From an uncultured Bacteroidota bacterium (lineage in GTDB: Bacteria > Bacteroidota > Bacteroidia > Chitinophagales > Chitinophagaceae), in the NCBI GenBank assembly GCA_946479535.1, contig CAMLGP010000126.1:1-7340 (forward strand): DNA of 7,340 nucleotides, given 5' to 3'. The position numbers and the translations under genes are program-made. Every line of letters begins with the position of its first letter. The first letter of the stretch is position 1. The notes below the pieces were generated by a model. That model was not told where the DNA came from, ran no database searches, and was given only the letters and a program-made list of their open reading frames with translations. Below, piece by piece: positions 6,026-7,340 of this stretch.

Positions 6026-6052
6026 GGATTGGTTTGGGACCCCATATCACCC

Positions 6053-7340
6053 TTACCTGGCCACGTTTACAGCTCTTTTCTCCCTGATTACCGTTACTTT
6101 AATCTGTCCGGGGAAGGTCATTTCCGTCTGTATCTTCTGGGCAATTTCAAAAGAAAGCTTTTCAGAATCCTGGTCAGTTACCTTATCGGCTTCTACAATC
6201 ACCCTCAATTCCCTACCAGCCTGAATGGCATATGCTTTTTCCACTCCAGGATAGGTCATGGCCAGGTTTTCCAGATCTTTGATACGCTGGAGGTATTGCT
6301 GCATGATCTCCCTGCGTGCTCCGGGGCGTGCACCACTAATGGCGTCACAGGCCTGCACAATAGGAGAGATCACATATTGCATTTCCATTTCATCATGGTG
6401 AGCGCCAATGGCATTCACCACGGCTGGGTTCTCCCCATATTTTTCAGCCAGCTTGGCACCCAGCAGGGCATGGCTCAATTCACTTTCTTCATCTGGCACC
6501 TTGCCTATATCATGGAGAAGACCTGCACGTTTAGCCAATTTTACATTGAGGCCCAGCTCAGCAGCCATGGTGGCGCAAAGGTTGGCTGTTTCGCGACTAT
6601 GCATCAACAGGTTTTGTCCATAAGAAGAGCGGAAGCGCATCCGCCCAACCATTCTTACCAGTTCTTTATGCAAACCATGGATACCCAATTCAATCACTGT
6701 TCTGTCACCGATTTCCATTACCTGCTCTTCAATCTGTCTCTTTGTTTTTTCAACAATCTCCTCAATACGTGCGGGGTGGATCCTGCCATCAGCAACCAGG
6801 CGTTGCAAGCTGAGACGGGCAATTTCCCGGCGCAGTGGATCAAAGCTTGAAAGAAGAATGGCTTCAGGAGTATCATCCACTATCAGGTCAACACCAGTAG
6901 CGGCTTCAATGGCGCGGATATTTCTTCCTTCACGACCAATGATCTGGCCCTTGATCTCATCACTTTCCAGGTTAAATACAGTTATGGAATTCTCAATTGC
7001 CTGTTCGGCTGCGGTCCGCTGAATGGTTTGAATAATGATCTTGCGGGCTTCCTTATTGGCCTTTTGTCTTGCATCGTCAATGATTTCCTGCTGCATGGCC
7101 ACCGCTTGGGTCTGGGCTTCGTTTTTCAGGCTTTCCACCAGTTGCGATTTGGCTTCTTCGGCGGAAAGGCCGGCAATTTTTTCAAGGCGGCGAATATGTT
7201 CTTCCTGGTGTTTTTCCAGCTCGGTCCTTTTTATATTGACAAGGTCTATCTGCCTGTTCAGGTTGTCTTTGATCGCTTCATTTTCCCGTATCTGTTTGTC
7301 CAGGTTACCTTCTTTCTGGTTAATGGATTGTTCTTTCTGG
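6053..7340 (-). CDS. rny: Ribonuclease Y (5' end outside the window)
   Basis: RNase Y is a membrane-anchored endoribonuclease that starts mRNA decay. The frame is open to the right edge, so the valine GTG at 7138 is internal. 428 residues are visible of an expected 510-520; the N-terminal membrane helix and the first part of the coiled coil are missing. Visible residues 1 to about 115 are a charged, Gln/Glu/Lys-rich coiled coil. A KH domain follows, with [31 protein letters not shown] (GREG at about 135-138). The HD domain comes next: HSRETANLC with His247, then LLHDIGK with His276-Asp277 (codons 6512-6507), [10 protein letters not shown], and [16 protein letters not shown]. The conserved C-terminal block ends with [20 protein letters not shown]. 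All expected HD metal ligands are present, so the enzyme should be active. No clear terminator separates it from rplS, so some read-through into rplS is possible. Confidence 0.96.
   Translation of the reverse strand, partial: QKEQSINQKEGNLDKQIRENEAIKDNLNRQIDLVNIKRTELEKHQEEHIRRLEKIAGLSAEEAKSQLVESLKNEAQTQAVAMQQEIIDDARQKANKEARKIIIQTIQRTAAEQAIENSITVFNLESDEIKGQIIGREGRNIRAIEAATGVDLIVDDTPEAILLSSFDPLRREIARLSLQRLVADGRIHPARIEEIVEKTKRQIEEQVMEIGDRTVIELGIHGLHKELVRMVGRMRFRSSYGQNLLMHSRETANLCATMAAELGLNVKLAKRAGLLHDIGKVPDEESELSHALLGAKLAEKYGENPAVVNAIGAHHDEMEMQYVISPIVQACDAISGARPGARREIMQQYLQRIKDLENLAMTYPGVEKAYAIQAGRELRVIVEADKVTDQDSEKLSFEIAQKIQTEMTFPGQIKVTVIREKRAVNVAR

Noticed and set aside
6026..6050. TGGGG ... 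CCCCA inverted repeat between rny and rplS as a possible rny terminator
   Set aside because: It has a five-base stem with a loop of about 12 bases and no T-tract on the minus strand.
6005..6850. Long open frame of 281 codons on the plus strand
   Set aside because: It lies antisense to rny and the start of rplS, whose protein families are unmistakable. Its translation shows no recognisable domain and is rich in His, Phe and Cys, as expected of a complementary-strand shadow.

Overview
The window looks like ordinary chromosomal core genome of a Bacteroidota bacterium, probably of the class Chitinophagia. This is inferred from the protein families and from promoters of the Bacteroidota type (TTTG near -33, TAnnTTTG near -7); no rRNA marker is present. 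The families are a PorT-like outer-membrane barrel, a small Bacteroidota-style lipocalin-like lipoprotein, a TatA of the [17 protein letters not shown] type and an RNase Y. There are eight genes: six complete, one lacking its 5' end and one lacking its 5' end at the right edge. I see no tRNA, rRNA, CRISPR array, insertion sequence or phage gene. No gap between genes exceeds about 130 bases.

Left part, plus strand (1-2052): the C-terminal part of a chorismate-utilising enzyme (PabB-like), then a glycine-zipper OmpA-family lipoprotein, then a PorT-like outer-membrane beta-barrel. The last two are 48 bases apart and probably form a small envelope unit. It ends at a 19-bp perfect inverted repeat (2011-2050) that can terminate transcription arriving from either side.

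Right part, minus strand, read right to left: RNase Y (rny, running off the right edge), ribosomal protein L19 (rplS) with its own promoter and a clear terminator, then tatA - gatA - lytic transglycosylase as a probable operon with a promoter before tatA. A second strong hairpin follows the transglycosylase, and a lipocalin-like lipoprotein comes last, converging on the plus-strand unit.

The themes are housekeeping (mRNA turnover, translation, tRNA-dependent amidation, Tat export, folate or tryptophan precursor synthesis) and the envelope (peptidoglycan-binding lipoprotein, barrel, murein hydrolase, lipoprotein). I found no new biological system. The points most worth a second look are the gatA start, which has no ATG or GTG available and must use TTG or something rarer next to an A/T hairpin; a 31-base palindrome lying directly against a candidate -7 box upstream of the lipocalin-like gene; and small palindromes over the rplS promoter.
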